DNA of 64,000 bases from Microvelia longipes (GCA_018340805.1 JACMZG010000008.1:28555914-28619913), one strand, 5' to 3'. Shown: positions 31,781-43,035, numbered from the stretch's first letter. Made by a program: numbers and translations. Notes: generated from the letters alone by a model not told the origin.

Positions 31781-32245
31781 GTATTTCTAGACACTTTCTT
31801 GTAAACACTCTATCTTTCGAACGGATTAATATTTTTTAACCAAACTTGGTGCAAAAATCAACCTTCGGGAGGACACGAACCCTATTGAAAACCAGGTTTT
31901 TGTGACGTCATTAACCCGGTATGCTGATCAGCGAAATTACAGACTAAATGAGTAACGAGCAGTGCTTGACAATTGAGTAACTGCTTAGGTTCTAAAGCAT
32001 GAACCGGAACCACGCAATTGGCATGGTTCTTGCATAAGCAAGAAATGGGTTGTTTAGCACGGAAACGCATTCTTAATGAAATTCGCCCGACAGCGGACCA
32101 CCGCGCCGGAATTATTTATTTACTAGTTGTAAACTTATATAATGTAAAAAGCACGGAAACACGCATCCAAAGGAAATTCGCCCGACATGCGGACCACCGC
32201 GCCAGAATTTTATGTTTAGTTCTCTCTCAATACAATCCTGCTTGA
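31557..32245. repeat. Insertion in the old copia; dispersed repeat with AT array
   Basis: Copia integrase-N sequence is broken between about 31556 and 32246. The insert starts with the inverted pair TTAGCGAATTT/AAATTCGCTAA. It then has GTCATGGCGG.ATTCGAACGT, an AT array (31687-31772) and CAAACTTGGTGCAAAAATCA. It also holds a 90-bp tandem duplication (AGCACGGAAAC.GCAT ... GACCACCGCGCC, 32055-32115 and 32147-32212). Parts recur at 35900-36355 and 39780-40445. Confidence 0.55.
31687..31772. repeat. (AT)n microsatellite
   Basis: TA repeats with two interruptions. The isoleucine/tyrosine-rich open frames on both strands here are artefacts of the array. Confidence 0.95.
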
Positions 32246-33460
32246 AATGCTTCTTATTTTGGTGACTCAAACGCTCGTGGTACAGTTGTAACAGATTCTG
32301 ATCAGAACCAACTGAATTAGGATTTGTAGCTTTATTTTGAGTTTAGGTAATTTAAAATCTATCTTGTACAAACAACATCTTTCTTAATTTTTAATTTACA
32401 CGTCTTTGCATTTTAGATAAACTGACTTGATTTAGGTTTATGTCTTGTGTAGACAAATCCGAGAACGAGTTCTTTAAAAGTTGAGGAACATATCAAACAT
32501 TTTCTAACGTAAGATTTTTCCAAACATTACTAATCCTTGATTGTAAAATTATTTTCATTTCCACAACTTTAAAATATAAACGTGTAATGAATCGCTCTAT
32601 TAACTTAGTCTCGTTCCATCAAAGAAAATTCAGTAGACATTGTTAATGTATATTAGTACTCCTACCTTGTTTATTAGAATTATTTTAATAATTTTTTATT
32701 TTAAACCAGACTTTGTTTTTATTTTGTCTGCAATTACACTGCTCTTCATCTTCAGCCTTTTCTACAATTTCCTTTTTTTTAGGTTTGACTCTTATAACTT
32801 GAACTTCAGATTTTTCTTAGAAACTCTCTTTTGTGGGAAAGCACAGTTGGTTATTTAAAATTATCGATAGTTAGTTCACTTTCGGCATTAGAAGCAAGCT
32901 AGATTTAAATTTAAAACATTCATCAGATAACGTAGTGAAGACCTTACAAATAAGCAAAATCTCTGGTAAACTACTTTTTAATTTCAATACATACATAAGT
33001 ACATGCATAAGTCCATGCATTTTATGGACTTATTACATGAAAAATTGCAAACATAGATCATAGGTTTTTATTTCAGTAGGTCCATCATATAACCTGTGAA
33101 ACTTCAAGGGAAACTTCTCTGGACGTTGATATCGAATAATTTTGTTTAACATTTTCATTTCTCATATTAGTAGTTAAAGCTCGCTGCGCCTCACTGTCTG
33201 CCTATTAACATTTTATGTTAAGTTTCTTTTCACACTTAGCAACATCAGTACGAGTAGCTATAGTATCCAAACCTACATCTAGACCTGCTGGTTTTACTAG
33301 AGTACCTTCAATAACATCAAGGCCTCCTGTTATGTTTCTAAGTAAAAGTTGTACCTTATATTGTTGTCCAGTCACAAAAACAACAACAAAAGTTTAACAT
33401 ATTTTGTTTAGATCAGTTAAATCTTCTTACATATTATGTTGTGTGGAAGTACTGATTCCA

Positions 33461-33591
33461 CAACCAGTTGAAAATCAACACTTAGCAAAGTTTATTTTAC
33501 TTAAACATAACACATTATACTGTATATCATAAAAGATTGAGGTATTAAATTTTGGAACCTATTTGACACAACTTGACACGATAGATTGACA
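33461..33591 (-). repeat. 5' LTR of the old copia (degenerate)
   Basis: CAGTTGAAAATCAACACTTA ... CACGATAGATTGACA. Read on the minus strand, TGGAATCAG follows its inner end. This is close to the TGGTATCAG primer site used by many copia elements. Confidence 0.6.
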
Positions 33592-33606
33592 ATGAGTAGG
33601 CTGACT

Positions 33607-33882
33607 AGCTAGCCAGGCTGGAGTCCAGCTCTGTCCCTTCAATCCCAGAGCCAGTATTAGGTCTTGCGACGTCGCTTAAAGATTCTATGCTTAAAGGCTT
33701 TAAAAGTCTGTCGTAAAACTCCACAAGATTGAGACAGTCCCAGTTGCTTGTTATGGCTAGGTCTAAAAATCTAACCAAATCGTCTTTATCCCTAAACAGG
33801 GGTACTTGTCACTTGTAACCGGTATCCTTACCGTTCATTGCCGTATAGCCTTCATCTTCACCAAATGGGACTGGCAACTAGT
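33607..33882 (-). other. Unrecognised ORF-like segment
   Basis: On the minus strand the sequence reads PVPFGEDEGYTAMNGK to an in-frame TGA. It then continues open for about 65 codons (DKDDLVRFLDLAITSNWDCL, LVEFYDRLLKPLSIESLSDV, ARPNTGSGIEGTEL) to a TAG near 33612. GTAAGG after AATGAACG and TTTAG before GGATAAAG could bound a 45-nt intron that removes the TGA. An AG precedes TTGCCAGTCCC upstream. The residue composition looks protein-like, but I do not recognise the family. It abuts the outer edge of the old copia LTR. Confidence 0.35.
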
Positions 33883-33889
33883 CATAAGA

Positions 33890-35250
33890 CTAGCTGCTTG
33901 CACGAAAATGCAGGCTATGCGAGGGAGAAGAGTTTAACAATTTTTTTTGAGAGACTTTAACAATATTATCTAAAGCTTACTGATTAGATTTTATATATTT
34001 GTGACTAACTTCATAAGACGAATGATTGATTTAACATAATAAGACACAGTAAGTAGCTTGAATTTTAAGGTAAAAGGATATCAGCAAATTTACGAACTAA
34101 AGCGTGGTGACTTGCCAAAGCCGGAAGAGCAGCATTACGAATAACACTAGCGCTCACACGGCACAAACTTCATGAAAGTTATAATTGTTTATAATCATTT
34201 TTACTCTTGGCCGGTCATCTAACCCCTGATATTTGTTTAATAAACAAATCGGAATTAATAAATCAATAGATTTATTTGTTCAAAAATGAGACTATAGCCT
34301 TGTTTATAGTTTCTAACTGATGAACAGCGATGTCAATTAGTCCCGGCTTTAGTTTTGGCTAGAAAATGACCCCGCGGTGCATTGGAAACGCGCTACCTAT
34401 GATCTACATAATCATATGAATTAAACTGTGATGAATAAAATGTGATTACGATAATATCTCGTAAAACGTTTAGTATTGCTAGATGCCTTAGTAAATTTAT
34501 GCAGATATGAAGAAGATGAGGTATCACTCCTTTTAGCAGCAAATTATATCATGATAATATCTTTTGCTTCTTTTACTAGATCAGAGTAAACCAAGTCAAT
34601 TCACATTATGTAACACATTACATTACTAAGTAAACCAAACTGCGCTTAATATACAGTGTGTAATACTATAATGAGAAAAAACGATATCAGGAATAACACT
34701 CTGTAGACCATAACATGACACATTATAATCCAACATATAAGAAACTTTCTACATGCTTCATTTTTGCATCGTAGATTATGACAAAAATTTGATTAAAATG
34801 CATCAGTGTTGTCGTTAGGGTTAGAGACCTATATGCCCAACTAAAACTGTATTGATTTAACTAGGGAGGTGTTGGTAACCCTGAATACGGCTTCCTACGA
34901 GCCCTGACACCTACCCGAATGTTCTCTACTACCTTCAATACATCAAGTTTTGTTTTAATAAAATTCTAAAATAGTATTTCTTAGGAGTTATTGTAATTCC
35001 TTGCCATTGCGTCGTATCAATTGGTTGAATTAATTTTTTTAAATAGTCTCTCTGCAGATTTGAATTTAGAGCTCTATGGGTCCTAGTAGAAGGTCGATTG
35101 CTCGGTCTGTCCCAGTATAAAAGAATTTCATAAATTGAAGTTAAGCTGAAATAATATCTTTGTTCAAAATCGTTCCAAATTCTGTTCAGAAAAGATTCAT
35201 AAATAAGGTTTATAGATAAGATGTGAAAACCATCACAGCAAATACTTTGA
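33890..35250. other. No gene or clear repeat seen
   Basis: AT-rich sequence. A short piece on the minus strand near 34100-34160 (VIRNAALPALASHHALVRKF) is open but too short to assign. Confidence 0.35.
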
Positions 35251-35254
35251 AGAC

Positions 35255-35365
35255 ACCCGGATTCATCCCCGTTGCCGTAGACATCTACTAATGAGGGACG
35301 AATCCGGGTTTTGGATAGATAATTCCAGGCATGTAATGAAATCCTTAAAATTATCTATCCAAAAC
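35255..35365. repeat. Two adjacent strong hairpins
   Basis: ACCCGGATTCATCCC (35255-35269) pairs with 35295-35309 with one mismatch. Directly after, GTTTTGGATAGATAATT (35308-35324) pairs perfectly over 17 bp with 35349-35365. The hairpins are back to back with almost no spacer. Confidence 0.75.
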
Positions 35366-35481
35366 TTAATTTAATCTGATTTAGCCGATATAAAAGTTCC
35401 TTGATGGATTTCATGCAATTTAGATTTTTTTATTCCACATCTACTTCCGTAGTTTTACTTTATTATACTAAGCAAATTGTA

Positions 35482-35508
35482 AAGTCATAAAGTTTAACTT
35501 TATGACTT
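35482..35508. repeat. Palindrome, 13-bp arms and 1-nt spacer
   Basis: AAGTCATAAAGTT and AACTTTATGACTT flank a single T. Confidence 0.7.
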
Positions 35509-35896
35509 AAAGGCAAATATATAATATAAAAAGAAGACGACCACTTTTAGTCATTATCAGAGGAGGATGAAAAGGAACTTTAGATTTAAATAAATTCGTC
35601 TGACTTTATAGTGTAGATCTCGTCAAGTGGAATACTTTTTTTTACAAGTTTTCATTTTTTTCCACCATGGATGGATTCTGGATGGATTCGATAAGGATTC
35701 CGCAATACAAAAGTATATTTTAGTCAAATAATCTTTCACAAAGATTTTGTTTTTGAAATGATGGCTAATAACAAACCTCAAACTATCGGAAAAAGGTTTA
35801 ACTCGTGCTGAGGGTTTATTAAGTTTATCTTTAATTACGTATTGCATTTAGAGTTCTAGAAAAACAAATAAATCGACGCTTCTAAAAAGCCAAAAA

Positions 35897-35899
<3 letters not shown>

Positions 35900-35975
<76 letters not shown>

Positions 35976-36355
35976 ATGTGTGTGTGTATGTACACTTTTT
36001 CTTCTTAGACATTTCTATGAGACACGATAATTTCCGATGGTTTTCATGGATAGAAATAAAACTTGGTACGAAAATCAACCTTGTTAATGTCCCGGTTTCT
36101 TTTCTTTATGAAATATGTGTGATGTCATTAACCCACTATAATGACCGACTAAACATTTCAAACAATCGCACCAATCTTCAAAAAGTGTTTATATCGGGCT
36201 AACATTTTGTACACGTGTACAACAATGTATGGTTAACAAATATGATGGTTACATTATATGATCAGCATTAGTTTCGGTTTTATTTATTTACATATACAAC
36301 ATAATGTAACCAAATCACGTTTTAGTGAATTTTCTTTGAAAAAAAATCGCTAATG
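35900..36355. repeat. Dispersed repeat with AT array, second copy
   Basis: An AT array (about 35900-35970) is followed by AATAAAACTTGGTACGAAAA TCAACCTTGTTAATG and TGTGATGTCATTAACCCACT. It ends TTTAGTGAATTTTCTTTGAA .. ATCGCTAATG. The motifs match 31557-32245 and partly 44860-44945. Confidence 0.55.
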
Positions 36356-36359
36356 ATAC

Positions 36360-37080
36360 GGCTCTTGTTGGGGGAAGTCACTTGTTAATTTGATTCAGCT
36401 AGTGTTGTATTTAAATATTGAGAGTTAATTTTTAAAGATGTGCTGGTGGTCGACTGTTATTTTTGGATACAGAGTACTAAAGAGGCAGTGAAGAAAAGAA
36501 AATCTTGGTTTAAAAGGTTAAAATTGCTCTACAAATTGTTAGTTTTCCAAATGATTCATCAACAGTTAGACACTCTGATTGAGATTCAACCAATTCAAAA
36601 TTGAGTACAAATCTGTTTTATGATTGTAAACATTGCCGTAAGTAGAGTGTAAAAAGGCAAAAAATGAGAGATGACTTAAATAATTAATTTCAAGTGATCT
36701 AGTTCATAGAAAATTTATTTTTGACTATTACCTACAATATTTATGCCTAATATTCAGGCAGATCCTTCCTATGTAGTGCCTACTCTTAAACTATATTATA
36801 TATTATAGTCATTTTTTATAAAGCGCGAGCAAATGTAAATTATAATGCTTATTTTCTCAAGTAACGTTCCTGGTAAAATCTTTATAATAGCTAGATTTGT
36901 AAAAGAAGATTCTTTAAATATATGACAGGTATGGGATATAAAGCTAAGTAGATTCAAACAAATGTCCTTTAACTCCTAATAATGACTCAGCACTCCCAAA
37001 TCTTACATTTATTTTTAAAACTTAATTTATATCTGAATAGTAGAGCTGTCTTATTTTCACTTAGTAGTAATGTTTCAGTA
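36360..37080. other. No gene or clear repeat seen
   Basis: AT-rich sequence with only short incidental frames. Confidence 0.4.
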
Positions 37081-37081
37081 G

Positions 37082-37256
37082 GCATCTTTAAAATCCGCTA
37101 TAAAGATTTCTTATAACCTAAGCATCTTTAGAATCCGCTGTAAGATGTCCTCTAACCTAGACATCTTTAGAATCCGCTGTAAAGATGTCCTCTAACCTGG
37201 ACATCTTTAGAATCTGCTGTAAATATGTCCTCTAACCAAGACATCTTTAGAATCGT
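37082..37256. repeat. 40-bp tandem repeat, about 4.5 units
   Basis: Units start at 37082, 37122, 37161, 37201 and 37241 (ACATCTTTAGAATCCGCTGT AAAGATGTCCTCTAACCTGG with variants). Each unit contains a self-complementary pair ACATCTTTA/TAAAGATGT, so the array could form a row of small hairpins. Confidence 0.9.
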
Positions 37257-37981
37257 TATACGATGATGGTCCAGTGATATATACCGATTTATATCCTCTG
37301 CGTTCTTCTTTATTTCTCTATAATTTCTTTTTCCTAATTTTAGGGCTATTTAAGAGTTAAACATGAAAAATGTGTTCGACTATTGACAATTGAATAAAAT
37401 GGTTAAATAAATGCTCTGTATTAGTAGACTTTTGTCAATTATTACGTTTATAAGTCCCAGTTTTTCTTTTTATATGGAACGTTTTGTTCAAAGTAACTGT
37501 AACTGTTATCTATATACGTTACATTAATTAATAATGTTACTGTTATCTATAAGAGAGGCAACAAATATTTTTCGATTTTTGGGATTTGCGTTTGCGTATA
37601 TAGGTTTTGAAACGTGTTTTTAATTATAAAAATAAGTGGAAGTTTCACTATTCGCTATTATATTGAGTCTCTTCTTATTAGAGAGACAGCAAAATAGAGC
37701 TGTTACTTTATCAATCGTACAATTGTGCCCTTTTAGGTCTGATCAGACTTCTGATTTTAGCCTAATAAGAAATTCAAATAAATTACTTATGAATAAGCTC
37801 TGTATTATTATATTATATTTATATAATATAATAATAAATATATTAAACGTAATATTTATATTATACTAGATTATAGTTGGTAATACTAGATACTACCATG
37901 CTATTATAATTATAATATTATTTGACATGTGTATAAAATATCTAGTTATCATTGGATATGATGTAGCATTATCCGTCTAAG

Positions 37982-38302
37982 CATAGAGATATATACTAGA
38001 GAAGGCATAGCCTATCACAATACAATGAAAGCCCTGAAACATCTTTTCGGGGCTCTCAGGGGCTTTGTTGTAACCTTATTGCCACCTCCTTTCAAAAGTG
38101 AGGTAAGGTTATAATAAATCAATTCATTTCGGCTTCCTGCTCATTGTTTGTGTTTTGATTTGTATTTTTAACGTTCTTACTATATAATTTATTGTATTTT
38201 GTACTGATTATTTGATTTTATTATAAACGAAGGTGTTCAGGTTACTTTTTCGATGTTTCAAAATTTATCTTTTAGGGCCCCTCTAGTTATAATATCTCTA
38301 TG
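37982..38302. mobile_element. 321-bp MITE, relative of 10765-11079
   Basis: TIRs are CATAGAGATATATACTAGAG and the complement ending ATATCTCTATG. The interior matches the other copy (GGGGCTCTCAGGGGC, GGCTTCCTGCTCATTGTTTG, GTTACTTTTTCGATGTTTCA) in inverted orientation. Flanks CGTCTAAG and CTTCTAGG agree at six of eight positions, an eroded 8-bp target duplication. Confidence 0.82.
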
Positions 38303-38309
38303 CTTCTAG

Positions 38310-39300
38310 GTGCCTTCTAAGCTTTTTGATAGATTCCTAACTTCTTATAGCCCTATAGGCTTTAAAAATTGGTGCATGCTTACAGCCTGTTTATTATTTA
38401 AATTTCTTTCTTCTGCTTCTATGAACACAATCACATTTGTAATTTACTTGAGGCCCTTTTAAAGAACATCTCTCCAATGAAGTTTCTTGTACGTCGAACT
38501 CCCAAACACTTTTTTATCTGATTGATATAGACAATAAATTTCCCTCTCAAATTTTACGATTTTTACAAAAATTGGCGAGGTTTATTTCTAAGAATTTCGG
38601 TAAGCATTAAGATCGAATTTTAGTGCAGTTGCGCAGTTATATATCCGTATATAGTTAGTTAGGCTGCCACCAGGATTGTAACCAAGCTCTAAGGGCTAAC
38701 CATGTGATTTTCCCTACCCGCCTTTTCTGCCCTCCGTTCAATATTCCCTCTACTTTTTTCTTTCTCGTCAATCTAGATGTTTAAATTAACACTAATTTTA
38801 CACATCTAGATTTTTTTATTTATATTTAATCATTTGGCTAATACTGTATAGTATATAAAATAATATACTTATAGAACCAAAGCAGACATCTGTAGGCATT
38901 GTTGTTTTAATGGATGCCTGACTGTTCGAACAGGCTAATATATTTTGACACAATATGTTTTCATTAACACCTGTGTTGTCTGTACTATGGCGAAGGTGTT
39001 CGCCTGAACAGTAACGTGGTCACCAAGAAGGAAGTAGTGGCTTTCTATAAGAGATTCTATGTAACTCCAGATCCGTAATACGTTGATTCCATTTGAGAAA
39101 TATCTATAAATGTTGTACTTCAGTTTTCAGGCAAGACAAGTTTTTTATTTTCCAATTAATGTCTTGATAGTATTGACAATTAATTTTAGTTGGTGCTGTT
39201 TTATTGTTAATTTTAGGTGTTGTATATTGCCGAATGGGGTTTGATTTTATGTCTATTAGGCTTATTGTTTTATGTCCTCGGTTTGACTGTTGTTCATCTC
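38310..39300. other. No gene seen; one short open piece
   Basis: A plus-strand open stretch near 38972-39080 (YYGEGVRLNSNVVTKKEVVA FYKRFYVTPDP) ends in TAA. It is too short to identify. The rest is AT-rich. Confidence 0.3.
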
Positions 39301-39305
39301 AATTC

Positions 39306-39760
39306 TCATTTCAACGTACTGTAGTCTAATCGATGTTGTGATAAAAATCTTCTCAATATATATGAGGGTAGTCCTAAGAACTCTTCTATCGATATAGTTG
39401 GTGATGACGATATACCACAAGGCAATCTATCCTTTTGTACTCTATTTAGTTTTTCATAATATATTTTTATTGAGCAACTGGCCACCAAACTCTGGCACTT
39501 TCGCTCTCACTATGGCCGTGTGTAACTGCTAGTGCAAACATTCAATTGAAAACCCTAAATATCGAGTTAAATGCTTCCATATGGAAATGTAATATTTGCA
39601 AAAGAGCCAAAAATGATAGTGCTCCCATCACACCGATTGAATATTCTAATTCTTCTGGCGTAGCATCGACAAAGCTGTAACAGCACAGCTACTGCTGCTT
39701 CAAGTCTAGCTAATACTTCAAATAGCCAATCCAATTCAATATTTAGTTTCAAGTAAATTT
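39306..39760 (-). pseudogene. LINE fragment (region after reverse transcriptase)
   Basis: Minus-strand pieces in shifting frames read YTAIVRAKV-like, VWWPVAQ, KLNRVQK.RLxC, TPTISIEEFLGLP and YIxRRFLSQHRL. This is the conserved run between the RT thumb and RNase H in jockey/R1/I-like elements (WWP...KLNRVQRxAC...ALExLLxLPPL). It is heavily broken and represents only the middle of ORF2. Confidence 0.6.
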
Positions 39761-39779
39761 CTTTTCAGAATTATATGAC

Positions 39780-40445
39780 GGGTGGGTAACATGGCGGGAG
39801 TCATGTTAGTCAGAAGTTAGGAGTGCCTCAATCCGTTTCAAAGGTCTCTGATCGCCATAAAATAAATTTTACAAGACTTTATCGTATGGCGAACGATAAC
39901 TGTAGTATGCTTTCTCAAGTAGAAACAAAACTTGACCCTCGTCAACATCTCGTCATAACGAGATGTTGACGAGGGTACGAGGCGTATTTTTTGTAAAAAA
40001 AAATTGACGTCATAAAAAAATTAAAAACTTGAAATTACTTTAAAAGTAGGTATTACATAATCAGGTAGACGGCAAGCTAAATCGATTGAGACTGGTTTCA
40101 GCTAAATTGGACCATCCCAAGTGTACCCAATACATAAAGTTGTGTATACGTCTAACTCAGTGACCTCTACGATATCTTTTTGGTTCAGCAGTTCTAAATG
40201 GCGGGAAGGTAGTATGGAAGAAAAGCTTTTACGTTTTGTTCCGCCCTCGTTAGCCTACTGTTCAAGACAGCAAGGACAAACATGTCTCTCACGGAACCAC
40301 GGCGAGCTAAGTAGGTCGTTTTAGACATTCTAAAACGATTGGAACCGGCTTCAATTCAATCTGACCATCTTTAGTGACGAGATTGTCTAATAATTTAACC
40401 ATTCGTCATTTGTTGATGACGTCATTCTTGACGTCATCAAGAATT
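39780..40445. repeat. Dispersed repeat with strong hairpins
   Basis: AATCCGTTTCAAAGGTCTCT and ATGGCGGGAGTCATG match the insert at 31557-32245. It contains three inverted repeats: a perfect 19-bp one (39935-39976), TCGTTTTAGA/TCTAAAACGA (40317-40339) and TGACGTCA.. /TGACGTCATCA near 40418-40440. The 68-codon plus-strand frame at 40121 has no recognisable product. Confidence 0.5.
39935..39976. repeat. Perfect 19-bp hairpin with 4-nt loop
   Basis: ACCCTCGTCAACATCTCGT, loop CATA, then the exact complement. The stem is GC-richer than its surroundings, so it would be very stable. Confidence 0.85.
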
Positions 40446-40787
40446 AGTAAAATGATAAAAATTCAATGAATACATGAAAAAATATAAAGTAAAAATAAGT
40501 AAAATAAAAACTGTGTGGTCTTAAAGAGCCCATGTAAGATAATGAAATTTCGCTAGATGGCAAAACAACAATCAATACAAATCAACAATAATAGAAATTA
40601 AGGAAGGCCCTCGGGCAGCCTTGTGGCCAAGGAACCGACGTTACGTATTGGCTACGATAAGGTGCGTACTTAAAGCATATTGATAAAATGAATCTCATAT
40701 TGAGCATCTCATATTGAAGCATATTGAACAAAATGAATTTCAGCAAATCAATTGCTGTTTCATCCTCTTGTTCCAATTTTTTTTTAA

Positions 40788-41066
40788 CTTTCCCATAGTA
40801 ACTGCGTTAGGGTTCCTGGTGTCTTGTTGGAAAATAAAAAGAAGTTTAACAATTATGTTTCTTCTATTAAACAGGATCATCGTATGTTGAGAGCTCTTTG
40901 TTATATTTCAGCTAAAAATTTGTCTCTTGAACCAACTGTCACTCTTGAGAAGTGTTTTGTTAGTGTTTCACTGGATTGTGCAACTTCTGTATGCAATAAA
41001 ATCGGTTCTTATTATCTCAAAGATATTCAGGGTCGTTTTATTCATTCTGCCTATTGTATAATTTAG
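40788..41066 (+). other. Unrecognised open frame
   Basis: An open frame of about 92 codons from a stop at 40785-40787 to TAG near 41066 (NCVRVPGVLLENKKKFNNYV, DHRMLRALCYISAKNLSLEP). No ATG starts the frame. A pyrimidine-rich AG lies upstream, so an exon is possible, but I recognise no family. Confidence is low. Confidence 0.25.
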
Positions 41067-41548
41067 TATCGTAAAGTCTATTTTTCCAGGAACATCTATG
41101 TACTCGTCTTGGACTGCAGTTGTTGTCTCAAAGAAGAAAAGTTTCCGAATTATTTTTTATGGGATTAATGGCTTTCCTTGTAAACTATAATGTGGATATT
41201 CTTCTTCTTTATTAGCATGTTGAACTTGCCCGCTCTGTATTTATTATCAACTCCATGTCATGTCTGTCTAATTATTTTTTGAAAGTTCGTTATTTTTATT
41301 TTGAAATTACATTATTTTTTATATAATGTACTTTTTCATATGAGAAAAGATTTGTTATTATTTTGTATTTGAGTAATTTTATTTATTTGAAAAAAAAAAT
41401 AAGTAGGCCTTAACTTCATTATTGTAAAACAAAATGATAAGGAATATTCTTGATATCAGCCATTTTTTCTTCGACATCCAAAGCTACCAAAAGCCTTAAA
41501 ATTTGATAACTTTAATCAAAAGTACCACGATAATATAAACTTAAAAAA

Positions 41549-42097
41549 TCGGGCTCAGGGTACATCGGAACAATTCCTCATCACATCAGATTCGCTACGC
41601 TCATCCTTTTATATCGTGTACTAAATTTCAACTCTGTTTTCAAACTGTTTTCGTTTTTTTACATTTTTTAAAAAACGAACACAAGTCATTTAAAAAATAA
41701 TAAAATTTGAACTAATACTGGTCATGAGTTGAAACTTGGCAGATATGTTATTCTTGTACGTGGCTACATGCGTGCCAAATCTCAACCCGGTCACATCATT
41801 ATTCCGCGTTTTATGATTTTCAACATTTTTGCTTTATTGCGGATTCATGACGTCATAAAAAAATATTTTTTAATAGCACAACTAAAGCGGTAGAGTAATA
41901 TTTGTGCAAAGTTTCAACTCTCTTGCATAAAAACTCTAGGAGCTACAATGGTAACTGTCGCACACACAAATACAGACAGACAACTCGTGAAAACCACTCA
42001 GTAGGCCTTAAAGAAAACAGATAATTCCGGTAACATCCCGGTTTCGGATTTTTACAAACACAATATTTTTCCTGTATACCTACGGTATAAATGAAGA
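41549..42097 (-). repeat. 5S-containing repeat family, copy lacking the 5S part
   Basis: In reverse orientation it shares TCGCTACGCTCATCC, GGCTACATGCGTGCCAAATC, TGACGTCA, TTGTGCAAAGTTTCAACTC, ACATCCCGGTTTCGG and TACCTACGGTATAAATGA with copies 3 and 4. The stretch that contains the 5S-like segment has been deleted. Confidence 0.7.
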
Positions 42098-42936
42098 TTT
42101 TAAAATTGATAGCCAATAGTGAAAATGCGATGTTTAGTATTTTAAATCATTTTTATTGTCCTTCGAAACAACAAGAAAATTTCTACAAAAATCTATATTA
42201 TATGACAAACAAAAAAAAGAATAGTCGAAGATAAATTACCTTAGCAACCATTTTCGAAAGTCTAAAACCATGTTCTCACCTTATTTTGAGGACTTAAATG
42301 TTGGCGCATCCAAAAGTTCAAGCCAGTAAAGTAGGCCTCATATGCAATGTGATATTTAAGAAAGACTCATTTAACATAGACAGATTATAAAAACATATCT
42401 TAGGTAAAAAAAAATATGTCTGCAAATTTACCATCACAACATGATTTGCCTATTTTAAAATTGTTTAAATCAAATTTTAATGTCATAACTTACTGTCTCT
42501 AATGTTCTATTTATAGGACACTTATATTTATTTCAAAAAGAAAAGAATATTAAATCAATATTGCTATAAAAGAAACTATAAAATCTAATATATCTTCTTT
42601 TTTCTTTTTGTATTCTGCATCCAATATGTCATTTTTTTAAATTTATCCTAATACTACTTCGCTAAACTAAGAACAACTTGTTGCATTCAAAACAATTTTA
42701 GTTTATCTTCTAGTAAAAAGAGAAAATATCAACTGTTGATTCTTATGATTTTTTAATAAATATATTTATCAAATTATCTCTATCTTAATACTAGAAGTAT
42801 TTACATTCATGGCCTGCTTAATATGAATCATAAAAATAAGGTAAACCATACAAAATAACTTTAGAAGTTAACTACAAACATCTGAGGTTATACTAACCTA
42901 AGCTTTGATTGATAATTAAACTCAATAATATGAGAT

Positions 42937-43035
42937 GTACTCGCTTCAGCAGTACATATACTAAAATTGGAACGATACAGAGCATGGCCCCTGCGCAAGG
43001 GTGACACGCAAAATCGTGAAGCGTTCCACATTTTT
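42937..43035 (+). ncRNA. U6 snRNA copy with an 8-nt central deletion (likely pseudogene)
   Basis: GTACTCGCTTCAGCAGTACA TATACTAAAATTGGAACGAT is followed by ACAGAGCATGGCCCCTGCGC and a 3' domain ending GTTCCACATTTTT. This matches animal U6 along its whole length, except that the 8 nt AAGATTAG between the ACAGAG box and CATGG are missing. They include the last A of ACAGAGA and the start of the U4-pairing region. The 5' stem has a paired change (GTACT/AGTAC for GTGCT/AGCAC), so the stem is kept. A T-run ends it. No convincing PSE could be identified upstream. Probably non-functional. Confidence 0.9.

Larger units (their letters stand above)
28684..33591 (-). pseudogene. Old degraded copia retrotransposon with nested insertions
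   Basis: Degenerate LTRs lie at about 28684-28802 and 33461-33591. Between them, on the minus strand, copia pieces occur in order. Gag start (LLLRNITGGLDVIEGTLVKPA) is near 33300. The protease end (NVWYVP) is near 32495 and the GAG-pre-integrase (YHERFSHQNK-like) near 32270. The integrase start (GELIHSEV) is near 31455, with a later core piece (PNTPKPNG, RTSVE) near 31150-31190 and the integrase C-terminus (GYECYIPN) near 30950. RNase H follows (DADLRGYPSFGRSTTRV, SVAISTTEAE, then CLKRLSHEI). Most of the reverse transcriptase is missing, and stops and frameshifts are everywhere. It carries a mariner (29151-30069) and a second insertion (about 31557-32245). Confidence 0.88.

Noticed and set aside
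31564..31804. Isoleucine/tyrosine-rich frames on both strands
   Set aside because: They are produced by the AT dinucleotide array; the same occurs at 35848-36078.
37082..37256. CRISPR array
   Set aside because: The 40-bp units are contiguous without unique spacers and the genome is eukaryotic.
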